Assembly: GCA_963556195.1 (NCBI GenBank)
Contig: OY744519.1
Location: forward strand, 104,007,500 to 104,071,499
Source of the DNA: Sepiola atlantica
Lineage: Eukaryota; Mollusca; Cephalopoda; Sepiida; Sepiolidae
Length of the DNA: 64,000 nt
Direction of reading: 5' to 3'
Position numbers and translations under genes: made by a program. Under the pieces are notes generated by a model. That model had not been told where the DNA came from. It was given only the letters and a program-made list of their open reading frames with translations, and ran no database searches. Below, one piece after another: positions 31,395 to 42,299 of the stretch; within the stretch, counting starts at the first letter, position 1; each line of letters starts with the position of its first letter.

Positions 31395-32385
31395 TACAGG
31401 AATTCAATCGATCTGATAGAATTTTAACTCCGTTTAGCCAATTTCATAGTCCCTCAAGTTTCAGTCATGAATATGCAACAGTCTTTATTTTATCACCGTT
31501 TAATGGTAAACACATCTGGATACAACGTGCAAAATTGTCAAGAACTCTGACATACTCCTCTTTTGCCACTGCTCTGATTCAGTCTGTGATAGCCTTCTCC
31601 TGTTTAGGAATATTTGGGGGATTGTTTTGATAGATATTATCTTGCAGATAACCCAACAGATATAAGTCTGGGGTGTTAAAATCCGGTAAGTGTGAAGCCC
31701 ATTCAAGATTGCACCTGCTACGTATGAGACAATCACCAAATTTGTCCCTCATGTCATTGAACAGTGATAAAACAAAGACTGTTAGACAATCATGACTGAA
31801 ATTTGGTAGACAAGTCAAACATAAACTGACGTTTATTTGTACCAAATATGGTTAGATTGCAGAAAGGATTCCATTGGTGGCATTTCGGGTTGAATGGCTG
31901 GGGGGGGGGGGTGTCACACTGTACATAAATGCTCTTTTTTTAGAATTTAGAAATATTTTGACAAAGAAAAAATATTTGTTTTAACTTTGGGTTGAATCTA
32001 TTTCTGAATGGTTAGCATATATTTCAAGTCTATTTCTCACAAAGTATTTTTGGTTGGCACATTTTCATTATATGTTGCCTAATGGATATTTGGTGTCACT
32101 TTTCAAAATTCAACCACTACTTTTAGAATATTCTTTTGTTTGGTAATACTCTCTCTCTTTTTTTTCTCTCTCTTTTTTCTCTCTTTCTTTCTCTCTTTTT
32201 TATCTCTCTCTTTTTCTCTCTCTCTCTTTCTCTCTCTTTGGGCAGATGTCTTGATAAAGATCTCATCAATTACAAACAAGTCTGTGCTTTTTAAGTATTT
32301 ACTTCTCACCATATGATTTTTATTTTACTAAGATTTCTCAAGAAGATTCGAGTTCAGATTAAAATCTAAATTTTTATGCTCTTTT
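31395..32385 (-). pseudogene. Mariner/Tc-type transposase remnant, copy 2
   Basis: On the minus strand an 88-codon frame (31845-31579) contains MRDKFGDCLIRSRCNLEWAS, then LPDFNTPDLYLLGYLQDNIY and QNNPPNIPKQEKAITD. This is the region around the last catalytic aspartate (the P-D-x-x-x-W-G-Y-L segment) of a mariner/Tc-type transposase common in arthropods, here with L for W. Downstream, in another frame, is NFARCIQMCL. The N-terminal two thirds are missing. The other half (31860-32385) is non-coding and shared with copy 1. Inverted ends were not found. Confidence 0.6.
32145..32240. repeat. Polypyrimidine tract
   Basis: A nearly pure C/T stretch built of CTCTCTTTTT units. Copy 1 has a much shorter version at 28708-28730, so it expanded after duplication. 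Confidence 0.85.
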
Positions 32386-32389
32386 AATT

Positions 32390-32560
32390 TTTTTTATATA
32401 AAGCTGCTTAATTTGACCGATTTGCTGATGGAAACTGTCGAACATTATTATTCATTTTTCTTCTTTCTCAAAAGATGAAAAGACTGTCTAGATATTTGCA
32501 ATCGACTCAAGTAAATATTTTTTGTTTTGTTCATTGTCTGATCGATCCACTAATAGAACC
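32390..32560 (+). repeat. Dispersed repeat, pair with 33540-33725
   Basis: Both stretches read GATTTGCTG or GATTCACTG, GAACATTATTATTCATTTTTC or GAACATCATTACTATTTTCTC, AAAAG(A/G)CTGTC(T/G)AGATATTTGCAATCGACTCA, then GTCTGATC-ATCCA. They are ~1.15 kb apart in the same orientation. Origin unknown. Confidence 0.5.
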
Positions 32561-32851
32561 AAACACGTTAGAATCAGTGTTTTCTGGAAATTGGATGCAC
32601 ATACAGAGTTTCTTTGTCGAACATTCTGAGTTGTATTTGAACCTCTATGCCAAATTTGATTTAAAAAAAAAAAAAAGTGACATCAATGGCATGCAGAAGG
32701 GGGGAGGGGCTGATAAGATGGTGGTTCCGGGCATCCAAATTGGGTTGGGAGCATTGAATTATTTTCAAACTAGGGTGGAAAAAAGAATTTCTAACTTAAT
32801 AGATACCACAGTGTCTGCCAGTCTTCAGGTGCTATCGCATGGCCACAGTGT

Positions 32852-32936
32852 TTCTTCTTCTTCTTCTTCTTCTTCTTCTTCTTCTTCTTCTTCTTCTTCT
32901 TCTTCTTCTTCTTCTTCTTCTTCTTCATCATCATCA
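32852..32936. repeat. (TTC)n/(ATC)n microsatellite
   Basis: A TTC repeat of about 75 bases followed by ATC units. It creates a run of serines in a 163-codon frame that I do not regard as a gene. Confidence 0.95.
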
Positions 32937-32944
32937 AGTTTATT

Positions 32945-33540
32945 TGTTGAATCAGACAACAATTAATCCTCTGATGAGGATGGGACCTGATTATTTAGTC
33001 TCATTTTGACTAGACATAATTTTTAAGGCAGTTTTACAGCTGGATGCCTACCCTTCATCAACTTGAACACTTTTGGCAGTCCAAGACCTCCACCATTCCC
33101 ATCTAACTAGGGCTTATATGGTTTCCACTTGAGCATACACCAATGTCACATATTACCTGTGATTTGCCGCATACATCACCATCACCAAGGTTGTGACAGG
33201 CCATCCAAAGATAGTATTTGCCACATGCCCTGCATACTTACATATACACCAACAGTGTTCCGATATACTTACTGCACTTGTACCTCCTTAACGTAAATAC
33301 CCCTGACTCACCTGACTAGCAGCAAAATCCCACCCTTAACTGTCGAGGCCCCTAGATGCCAGAAGATTTTCTACTCTAATAGCTTCTTGATTGTATGCCC
33401 AAAAAACTCAAGTATAAGTCCCAGTACTAAGAAATATTATGAGAAAGGGAGATAGTTTAAATATGATTGGATGAACTCCCCACCCCTCATTAATTTGGAT
33501 GCCTGTGGCTATACCGACCGTTGCTCCAACTGCTCTGCTT
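32945..33540. repeat. Dispersed repeat related to 38690-38820
   Basis: 33258-33400 matches 38690-38800: CTTACTGCACTTGTACCTCC, AACGTAAATA(C/A)CCCC, CTAGCAGCAAAATCCCACCC, CTGTCGAGG, and TTTTCTACTCTAATAGCTTCTT. At 38.7 kb it leads into a LINE-like 3' end, so this may be the same LINE. 33000-33250 was not assigned. Confidence 0.5.
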
Positions 33541-33739
33541 GCCTCTCCCTATTTTTTAAAGATATTTAATCTGAGCGATTCACTGCTCGAAACTAGTGAA
33601 CATCATTACTATTTTCTCTCTCCTCTCTTGAAAGTTGAAAAGGCTGTCGAGATATTTGCAATCGACTCAGGTAAATAGTTTGTTTTTCTTTGTTTATCCT
33701 GGTGTTCTGCATAGTCTGATCAATCCAATAAGCTAAGAA

Positions 33740-35080
33740 ATGAAATCCAATACAAGACAAAAAAACAAAAAATTGTTTTTCTGGGAATTGTTTTTATTTC
33801 GGTTGGATTGTATTATATCTAAGATTAAATCTCGATCTATTTTCATCACAGCCATCGGCTTTCTTTGTCTTTTGCCTGGAGCAGAAAGTTTTTCTTATGT
33901 CGGCATACAATCTTATTGCCTACGGATCAATTTTTGTTGTCATGTAAAAGGCAGGTGTAAGCTGTAAGGTGAAGCTTCAGACAAGGTTGTCATTGTCTGC
34001 AACAACGGTTCACTCTTCTATAGAGGAAGATGAAGGTGTGCGTTTCATTTCCAATGCAGGAAAGAATAACATTTTGACTATGAAAACATTTACTTTAGCA
34101 TAAGTGCACTGATAAAAAACTGCAACAATAAACCATTGTATACATGATAGGAAAAATCCAATTGTCATAACAAACAGATGCATCTTTAAATAATTGACAG
34201 ATCTACCTATGTATTGTGTGAGCCTTAGTATGTATAAGTTAGACGATGATCCTTTTTGTAAGTTATCTCCCTTGTATTGAGATATAATAGTTGTATCTTT
34301 TGAGGGTCGAGGCTGAAAGTGATCTTGCTTTTTTTAGTGTTTATGTTTACCCATAAAAGAAAGATGGCGGTTTAGACAAACACATATGGCCTGCATCCGT
34401 GACTGGATTTATGTTACTAACAAACTAACACTTTTGTCACAACCGAGATCTCCATTACTAATAGATGAGATAGATGAGGTTGTAATTTTCTTTTTCTTTA
34501 ATTATGTTTGTCATTTTTCTGGCAGTTTTTAGCGAAACCTATGCATTTCATATTTTGTAGGAATGATCGTCTACATATGCAGATTGTTCTTGGGGATAAT
34601 ATCTTTTTCTTTAACCTGTTCCCTGATTATCCCGAGTATTCACAGGATAGGGATTCTGAACAGTTTTTCTTACAATTATGAGTATTTACGGTCAATCACT
34701 GAAACTAAATTTACTAGCCCAAGAAGCTTTGTTCACCAATAATTTCCCATTTTCTGAATATCAAGAACTTTTAGTTCTTTGACAGTGTAATAAATTTCGC
34801 TATGTTCTTTATTATGTTTATTTACAAATATAAGCCACTATTTTTTTTAGCAATTGTGGTGTGTTTTAGCTACTATTTTCAAAATTCCAAATCGAAACGG
34901 ATACTGAGAAAATGGATAAATAAAAATCAATAATCATATGTCTGTCTTAAAATTTAACTTCTTCCCTGATTATGAAATCTACAAAGAGGTTCTCTGTCAC
35001 GATTTGCGTCTGTCTGTCTGTCTGTCGAGGAGAATTTTTGTAAACGTAAGAAATACATTAGGGCACATCTTAACCACTAC
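33740..35080. other. No gene recognised
   Basis: A 75-codon plus-strand frame at 33740 resembles nothing known. An AAAGATGGCGGTTT string at 34362 resembles a YY1 site, but the ATG opens only a few codons. A GTCTGTCTGTCTGTC run lies at 35009-35025. Confidence 0.4.
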
Positions 35081-35084
35081 AATA

Positions 35085-35195
35085 AATAAATTTGACACCG
35101 AGAGCATGATTAGAACTCGCAACGTTGATGTCTTCAGTCAAATTTTAAGCCTTTCGTCTGTCGCTCTACCAACTAGGGTAAAGTGCCAAAGATAA
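35085..35195 (-). mobile_element. tRNA-type SINE (fragment)
   Basis: On the minus strand CTAGTTGGTAGAGCGACAG is a good A box. Some 60 bases on, CGTTGCGAGTTCTAATC is a degenerate B box. Spacing and mismatches rule out a working tRNA gene. Confidence 0.5.
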
Positions 35196-35625
35196 TGGAA
35201 GCCGTTCTGATTCAAATAGTTACTGCTGAAGAAATGCTTTTTCCCCCTTTTTTTAAATTAATGTAATATGCGATATACATTTTTTTCTTTTTACTTTTCA
35301 GTTTTTAACGTTGCTATAAAGAATTTGAAAATAAATTCCAATTAAAAGTAAATAGTGAAACATTGAGAGCGAAGCTTTGGTCCCCCTCTCCCTCTCTGTC
35401 TGTTGAACAAACACATGCAGACAGCATTTTTTTTATTTCAAACTCATTTTTTTTAGAATATTGAACTACAGATTGGCGTTAAAACAATTTAATATGAGAT
35501 AAAAAATAAACAAAACTTTATGAGAAAAATATCCGTTTTTCCTTACAAAATAAGTCGGGTGAAATATTGTCAGCTTAGCGTTGACACTTCAAACTTGCTT
35601 TTATAGTTGATTTTCTTTATAACGG
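35196..35625. other. No feature recognised
   Basis: AT-rich spacer left of the U2-SINE. Nothing recognised. Confidence 0.5.
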
Positions 35626-35640
35626 TAATATTTTGAATTT

Positions 35641-35985
35641 CTTTCTCGACCTTTTGGCTTAGATCGAAGTGTAGTATCTGTTCCGATGGATGCTACACTC
35701 CTTAGACCGGTACTGTATTGGTCTTCAGACCTTGATTCTGTCAGTCTTAGGGATTGTCCTGTGCAGTTCTAGGAGGTTCACCCTCGCAGGCTTTGCCTTC
35801 TCACCCTTTGAGAAGGGGGTTAGTTTATTGTTAATCGCGCGAGGTGCCCCTAATGTGGAATGCCGACGGGGCTGCCCAGGCATTTTTTGTAAGCCAAAGT
35901 GCTCTTCCTCTAGGGCGCTGGTTTTCAATCCCATTTTTCGACCTTGTGTGTTACATCTTACCGCTGTGGGAGAGAGATAAAAAAA
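35641..35985 (+). mobile_element. U2-SINE, full length, subfamily A (type copy)
   Basis: A perfect 15-base direct repeat (TAATATTTTGAATTT at 35626-35640 and 35986-36000) gives exact ends for a 345-base insertion. The first ~45 bases (TCTCGACCTTTTGGCTTAG, then AAGTGTAGTATCTGTT) are the 5' end of U2 snRNA from about nucleotide 5, including stem I and the branch-point-binding GTAGTA. The next ~290 bases are unrelated to U2 and match the bodies at 2122, 15165, 23673, 39595 and 47086, ending GAGAGATAAAAAA. An A-rich 3' end, long target duplication and 5'-truncated sister copies show LINE-driven reverse transcription. Transcription from the U2 promoter or as a U2 chimaera is inference. Confidence 0.88.
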
Positions 35986-36214
35986 TAATATTTTGAATTT
36001 ACAATTATTTTAAAAATAAGATCTGTGTTTACAAAGTTTGGTACGAAAGTATTTTTATTTTAAAATCAAGGGAAAAGTATTGTCGGTTCAGCTCGCCATT
36101 TTCACCAACACTGAATGTTAAGGTTTTTAATTTTTAATTTTTTTTATATAATGCTAAGTTTCATAGTACACGTGAAACACTGATATCTCTATCTACTAAT
36201 ATTTTTTATCCATC

Positions 36215-36335
36215 TCAAAGCTGCTTCTCTGAAGATTACAATATGGTTACCTTCAAATCCAATGTCAACAAATACTTGTCGAGCCATCGTCTTAAGTAAT
36301 CAAAGTTTGTGCTTTCCACCATCGTTTTCAGCCCC
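36215..36335 (+). pseudogene. Jockey/CR1-like LINE 3' end (fragment)
   Basis: CTGCTTCTCTGAAGATTACAATATGGTTACC, then CAAATCCAATGTCAACAAATAC and TTGTCGAGCC match 25120-25190. It encodes the FKSN-x-NKYL end of the polymerase protein. It is 5' truncated. Confidence 0.6.
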
Positions 36336-36343
36336 CTCATAGT

Positions 36344-36481
36344 TCATAGCATATGTCAGCATTATCTCATAGCATATGTCAGCATTATCTCATAGCATAG
36401 GTCAGCATTATCTCATAGCATAGGTCAGCATCATCTCATAGTATAGCTAAGCATCATCTCATAGTATAGCTAAGCATCATC
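36344..36481. repeat. 23-base minisatellite, about six units
   Basis: The unit CATAGCATATGTCAGCATTATCT repeats with drift to CATAGTATAGCTAAGCATCATCT. Changes are shared by neighbouring units, as expected from stepwise tandem growth. It lies directly downstream of the LINE end. Confidence 0.9.
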
Positions 36482-36484
36482 AAA

Positions 36485-36670
36485 ATTGGAGGTATCTGGA
36501 TTTTCACGAAAGAACTTCCATCCTCTTTTAACCTTCTTTGCATGAAACTAAATATAGCCCACATTTGAACCCCTTACACCTATCAGCTGTGTTCCAAGTT
36601 CATAATAATCGATTGATTAGTTTAGGAGTGAATCCTGTACATACAAATGTATACACCTGTAGACATACCT
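36485..36670 (-). mobile_element. Helitron H1, 5' part
   Basis: The reverse complement matches 27060-27190: AATCGATTATTATGAACTTGG, AACACAGCTGATAGG, CAAATGTGGGCTATATTTAGTTT, GGAAG...TTTTCGTGAAAATCCAGATACC. The 3' hairpin end is missing. Confidence 0.55.
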
Positions 36671-36699
36671 CAGTTTATAAAGATAAAGATATGGGTGGA

Positions 36700-37350
36700 G
36701 CAACTGACTTGTGAAGTGAGACCAAACTATAGTATACCAAAGGAATCAGTGTCCACATTTGATCAGGTATTGGATAAACCTTAGGTTATTTTGTATTAAT
36801 GAGCCACACTGTACCACCTGAGCAAAACTCTGAAGTGCCGATCTGTCATTGTTTGAATTACTATCGATGCCATGCAGGTGTTACAAAATTGGCAATTGTT
36901 AGATCTTCAACTTGATATCAGAGTATTATTTTTCCGAAATAAATTGGCAGCATGCCAGGCTAGTCTATCATGTGCGATAAAACCTCAAACATTTTAGCCA
37001 TTAATAGATGCAGATATAAAAAAAAATCCTTCCTTTAGACTTATATTTTGATAAAAGATAATTGCTTTCAGCTTCTAATATTACCAATATCTGTTTCTCC
37101 ATTAAAAGAAGGAAATGCTGTATCATTCACATATGTCAAAATTTGAGCAATAATGTTTTATTTTTCCATTCTGTTATCTTATTTTATAGCCATGATTAAT
37201 AGTTGGTTTATGTCTTTTCGTTTGGAAGGTCAAGAATCAATCGTGTTGTTTCTTGTTTGCTTGCGGCTTGATGTGCCTGTCTGGAACATAGAGAATCAGT
37301 AATGTGAAAGACAATGGACATCACATTATGTTGTGGCCTTTTAACCTTAA
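36700..37350. other. No feature recognised
   Basis: Spacer without a recognisable gene or repeat. Confidence 0.5.
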
Positions 37351-37353
37351 TTT

Positions 37354-37536
37354 TATAGAATCACTCCCATCTTCAATCGGGTGTTATTTTGTAGTTTTAG
37401 AAGTTTTTGGAATTACAAGTTAGGTTTAAAATAAAACTTTAACCCCTGAAATAAATAAAATCATTCTCAGGACACTCAAAAAATCCATAAAATCGCCAAA
37501 GAAAAACACCCGATTGGAGATGGAAGTGATTCTATA
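37354..37536. mobile_element. 183-base MITE
   Basis: TATAGAATCACTCCCATCTTC and AATCGGGTGTTATTTT on the left are repeated in reverse on the right (AACACCCGATTGGAGATGG and AAGTGATTCTATA), giving ~35-base ends. If TA is the target duplication the element is 37356-37534. No coding sequence. A further reversed copy of the GTTATTTTGTAGTTT and ATCGGGTGTT block lies at 37687-37727. Confidence 0.65.
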
Positions 37537-37736
37537 ACATTACCTTTTTTAAATTTCAAAACTTAACTACCATCTAATTGGTTAATCAGTGGAGATGAAA
37601 TTGAAAACCTCTCGTATCTTTGATAATGTGGCTTAAAGTTGAAACTGCCACATCCACTTTAATGTAAGCAATTATTTCTTTTGTCGAAAAGTTTCACAAA
37701 CTACAAAATAACACCCGATTCAAGATGGTACTCGTT

Positions 37737-38695
37737 TTCTTAGGTTGAATAGCAGACTTGCAAAATGAGATCTTTTATCCCGGTCAAATAGAAAGCATAA
37801 GTCCAACCCGACACAACAGACCCTCTGTCCTTGAGGACTACTGAAAATTAACTACCACGTTGAACGTCCAACTCCAACTGACTGCCAGCCCTAAAAAAAA
37901 AAAGACTACCTGTGTCATGCCCAGAGGGTCAGGTCTTCCCCTCCCCTCAGACTCAACTGACTGCCAGCCCTCAGAAAACCAAACTGCCTGTGCCATGCCA
38001 GCCCTCCCCCCTCCCGTTCTCATCTCCTGGAATCTTTTCCTCCTGACCGGAAATCATGGATTCTAGTCTTTCTCAGTGGTCACCATTCGACCACCCAGAA
38101 GCTAACTGCTGGGGCTATCCACTAGAGATAACTGTCAGACAGTCCACTTAAGGGGCATTATCATTTAACCCATTTAGGAATATTGCTTTTCTCAAGTGAG
38201 CTGGTCCCAGCATCACTCCCTGTTTTTATAAGGCACTTATATTTTTTTAAAAAGAAATAAGATTCTGGGTGGCCCGATATAAAATTAAACATATTTTCAA
38301 TTTCGTCTGTACCCCCCCCCCCTTTTCTTTGGCCGAGCACTTATCACCTGCAACGTCTGCCATTCGCATGCAGCCTAGGCAGATTTCAAAAACTAAATCG
38401 ATTAATAGAATTTCTTCTTTTTTTTTTTGCTAATAAAGTAATATATTTTTTGGAACAAGATGAATTCAGAAATACTGATAAAAAATGAAGTAATGATGTA
38501 TTGTTGAGAACTATCGAATGAAATATTTAACAGAATTTGATCTGTATATTGATGTTTTTATTGCAGACATTTATGCTATTAATACATTTTAAGAGTTTAA
38601 TTGAGAAAATAGTTAAAAAGGAAGCTGCCCAAATAGACTTAATAAATAAATATTAAATAATAAATGAACTGAAGCGAACTTACTGCATTTGTACT
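37737..38695. other. No gene; short duplicated segment
   Basis: CAACTGACTGCCAGCCCT is repeated at 37875 and 37957 within a CT-rich stretch, each followed by a run leading to CTGTG(T/C)CATGCC. A poly-C run lies at 38310-38320. Opposed 61- and 68-codon frames are artefacts of this tract. Confidence 0.45.
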
Positions 38696-38970
38696 TCTCT
38701 CAACGTAAATAACCCCAACAAACCCAAGTAGCAGCAAATTCCCACCCCTTCACTGTAGAGGTCTCCATGTGGTGGAAAACTTTCTACTCTAATAGCTTCT
38801 TTCCTCGGACATCTAGCCTTTAAAATTTCCTTCCTGTTCCCCCAACTGTACCAACATGCAGAAATTTAAATGTAATGTGAAGAAACATCTTGCTGTCCAA
38901 CTCCCCATTTAGGATGGCCCCTATAAATCTGAACCCTAACTGCAGTAACCCTTTACATCTCGGTGACAAT
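38690..38970 (+). pseudogene. LINE 3' end (fragment)
   Basis: The left half matches 33258-33400. The right half encodes, with a frameshift, ACCAACATGCAGAAATTTAAATG (N-M-Q-K-F-K) and AAGAAACATCTTGC (K-K-H-L), the usual C-terminus of a non-LTR polymerase. It ends in a poly-G run (38983-38992). Confidence 0.5.
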
Positions 38971-38994
38971 GTAACTTGTTGTTTGGGGGGGGGG

Positions 38995-39585
38995 ATTAAA
39001 AGTTAAAAAAAAACAAAAAAGAAATAATAATAATAATTTCTTGATGTCTAAGTTTGGCAGCAAATGATTCATTAATCAACTTATTTGAACTACACAATTA
39101 AAAAAAAGTTAACACTTCGATGGTATTGAATTGTCCTATAAACAAAAGTTATGAGAAAAGTTTACTGTAATTTGGGATGGCACGGCCATACTAGTATACA
39201 AATAAAATACTAAAGTTATCTTATTTTATGTACTCGAAATATGTATGTATGTTCTGAGTTTTTTTGTTCAATATTTTTGTAGTATGCACATACATAAATC
39301 TATATTATATATACTGTAACGTAGTCTGGAGTGTCCTTAGATCCCTACACTTCATCTGGTTCATTGACGGAATCTGCTGGTCATATTTCTGTAGTTGCAG
39401 TGGTGATGTGACAGCCGAAGTTTCTATCTTCTTCTCTTTGTCGTTGTACACATCTTCTTTTTCTTCTTCTTCTTCAATAGCAACTTCCGTAAACATTATT
39501 AATAAAGAAACATTACAAATGTACAAATCTCTTTGTATTTGTTATTTTCTCTTTATGATATATGTGTCTATACATAAAATATTCC
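38995..39585. other. No gene recognised
   Basis: A 149-codon plus-strand frame (39264-39713) runs over a TTC tract and into the next SINE. Its composition gives no family resemblance, and I do not call it a gene. Confidence 0.4.
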
Positions 39586-39594
39586 CCACCCCTC

Positions 39595-39845
39595 CCTTAA
39601 GGGGGGAGGCTAGATACCCCAAAACCCAACTGCTTTACCTCTTCTATGGGAGGTTAGACACAATGTCAGGTGCGCTTTTGAGAAGTCTGCACACTAGGAT
39701 AAGTGTACTCTGACTTACAAAATATGCTTGAGCAATCCTGTCGGCATTCCCAGATAGGGGCGTCTCAGGCAATTAGCAATAAACTAACCGCTTCCCAGAG
39801 AGAAGGTAAAGCCTGGAAGGGTTGACCTGCTAGGATTGAACAAAA
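39595..39845 (-). mobile_element. U2-SINE, subfamily A body (diverged)
   Basis: Minus-strand body with GAGGTTAGACACAATGTC near the tail, then GTCGGCATTCCCAGATAGG, CTCAGGCAATTAGCAATAAAC and the GACCTGCTAGGATTGAACA block. The U2 head is missing. It is more diverged than the other copies. Confidence 0.6.
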
Positions 39846-39849
39846 CCAT

Positions 39850-40540
39850 TTCTCAGCCCGACAGCAACAAAGCCACTGTCGAACTGATTGTCGAGAACGG
39901 GGTCCAATTCAGTGAAAAGAGAAAGATCTCTGCCCATTTGCCACATCAGATTCACGGATTCCTGTCTCTGACGCCACTGCTGGGATACGTAGCTCTCACT
40001 CGACTTCTAATTGGAACATTCCACTCTACTTAATTTTAATCTTAAATGGAAATTTACCATCTCAACGTTGCTACAATATTCACCCAGTCACCACGAAAAA
40101 TCTGCAGTGAATAAAATGACCAATAATAAAAAAGCGAAATTCAAGAAACAGCTTCGCAAATAAGAATGCAAATAAAGATTTATGAGAACTAAGAAAAACC
40201 AAATATGACATGAAGAAGAATTATTTAAAAAGTAGAAAAACATTTTCTTTTTAGAAAAGACACGAAGAACGCAATGAATATTGTTGTCGGAAGTAGTCAG
40301 TAACAAGTGACAAAATAACAGCAACTTACATGATGATTGCAAGAAAAGGATGAAAGGACTGTAGTGAGATGAAGTATATAGAGTTGTTAATCTGTGTATC
40401 TGGGCATGAATTTTTTAATCGTTGATTCCAGAAAAAAATTCTGGGAAGATGTATGTCGCTGTGGATATTTGATCTGGTTTTAAAACAATGTAAATATAAT
40501 CTATATTATATGTCCATGCTTCTCTCTCTGTCTGGGGATG
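39850..40540. other. No feature recognised
   Basis: AT-rich spacer. Nothing recognised. Confidence 0.5.
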
Positions 40541-40542
<2 letters not shown>

Positions 40543-40592
<50 letters not shown>

Positions 40593-40630
40593 GTCTGTAT
40601 GTTTATATGTGTGTGTTTGTGGGGGGGGGC
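40543..40630. repeat. (TA)n, (TG)n and poly-G compound tract
   Basis: About 48 bases of TA repeat, then GTGTGTTTGTG and ten G residues (40620-40629). Confidence 0.95.
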
Positions 40631-40639
40631 GTATAGATT

Positions 40640-41115
40640 AATGTCTGAGTTAAGCATTTTGATTTAATTTTTAGAAATGGTTGATTTCATTTTTAGATGT
40701 GTTTAAGCTAGCAGTTTACAAAAAATTTTGATTTAAGAGTTATTTTCCCTGATTTTATTGATCTGTTTTTTTTAGCTAACATGGCGGATAGATCTGCTTT
40801 CTGGTCTTCAATCCAGATTTATTAAGCATTTTGATATAGAATTGAGTTTTTAATTGATCATAAAATACTGAGATATTTATGTGGAAGACTTTTCTTGTGA
40901 TTTGGTTCTGTTTTCTGTGGAATTTAAAACTTTTTTGCAAACATAAAATGAATGTGTTTGTTTTGTATTGCACTTATATTTCTGATCTAATAGATCAAAC
41001 TATAATTTTATGATTCATTGTATGGCTTAGAATAAATGTTGCTTTGAAACAGCTGTGAACAACCATAGTACCTTGATGTATACTCTTGATTTGGAAAATG
41101 CTTAAATCGCCTATA
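40640..41115. other. No feature recognised
   Basis: AT-rich spacer; ACATGGCGGATAGATC near 40780 has no open frame of note. Confidence 0.5.
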
Positions 41116-41116
41116 A

Positions 41117-41169
<53 letters not shown>

Positions 41170-41436
41170 GGATTTACTTTTAAATTAATTAACCGATCAT
41201 TATGAATTTTTGAACACAGCTTCTAAGCATAAGGAGACCCCTTAAGCTTAAGCATTTAATTTTAGACATTTTGTAGAATCAAAATCATGCAATCGATTTT
41301 GATCAAAATTAGAATAAGCATTCTATAGTATATAGCATTATATCTTGATTTTAATCTTCATAAAAGGACATGAATGTGGTGCAAAACTGTTCTCTTTCGG
41401 GAATTAATTTTACCCATTCTGGAATGGGTATTCTTC

Positions 41437-41440
<4 letters not shown>
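41117..41440 (+). mobile_element. Helitron H1, internally deleted copy, after a (TA)n run
   Basis: After a TA repeat (41117-41166) the element starts with TTAACCGATCATTATGAAT and ends at 41440 with ACCCATTCTGGAATGGGT and TTCTTCTAAT. It lacks the middle ~250 bases present at 27050-27614. Confidence 0.6.
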
Positions 41441-41476
<36 letters not shown>

Positions 41477-41930
41477 TATGCTGATATCTACACATCCTGC
41501 TTAAGAGACGCATGAAAGTTAAAAGGACACAGTAAAATCTTACTGATGCGTTCCAGGGATGCACGTAAATTTTTTCATTAAAAAAACCCCCAAACAATAT
41601 ATTGAAATGCACACATCAAATCCATTCGGGGTGTGGGTTTACTGCTAATCGACGAAGGTAGCTCTGGGTTTTGTTTATTCAATAGTAAATTTCCGCACAA
41701 GGTAACTAAAAACAGTCGACCCGATCAACTCGCCATTTTCTTTGTAAATAAGTATATTAAGGAAATGCATTCCAATATTATATTTAAAAAAACCCTGAAT
41801 GATGTACAAAATGCGTGTTGAATAGAATTTTGCAGTATGTGGAACGCATAAAATATTTCAGCGATGCAGTAAATCAAATCCGTGGATCCCAGGACTCAGT
41901 AAATTAAAAAGCTATCAGCATCATTGTTTG
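41441..41930. other. No gene; (TA)n run at left edge
   Basis: A (TA)n(CA)n run at 41441-41476. A 62-codon frame at 41633 resembles nothing known. Confidence 0.5.
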
Positions 41931-41932
41931 TA

Positions 41933-41973
<41 letters not shown>

Positions 41974-42175
41974 CATTTTTATGATAAATATTTTAATATT
42001 CACACGCGTTTCATCTTAACTAAGACTCAGCAGTGTGACAATATATAACTGTTTTGCCAATCGCACGATTCAAACCCCAGACCAAAGTCACCATTGACTT
42101 CAACCCAACACTGTTATCGCCACTGCCATTCTATTGAATAGAAGAGAAATGAATCCGATTATTCTTTTGAGCGAA
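41930..42175 (-). mobile_element. tRNA-type SINE after a (TG)n(TA)n tract
   Basis: The TG/TA run (41931-41974) adjoins ATGATAAATATTTTAATATTCACA, CTCAGCAGTGTGAC, GCACGATTCAAACCCCAGACC and ATTGACTTCAACCC. This matches 640-800 and, in reverse, the body of the 18270 SINE (GACTTCAATCTGGGATTCAA). The microsatellite is at the SINE's 3' end, a common arrangement. Confidence 0.55.
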
Positions 42176-42299
42176 TATATAGTAAGCCGCGGAGCTTGTT
42201 CATCCCCCCAAGAGCGTGAACTTTTGCAATATTGTCTAGTTGGAAGCTTTTAATACTCCCCTTTAACCGTGCTCGTCCATAGAAGGAAGCTTTAAATAA

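Noticed and set aside
32475..32966. 163-codon plus-strand frame ending in a long serine run
   Set aside because: The serines come from the (TTC)n microsatellite and the upstream part overlaps a dispersed repeat. No family resemblance.
39264..39713. 149-codon plus-strand frame
   Set aside because: It runs across a TTC tract and into an antisense SINE, with no protein resemblance.
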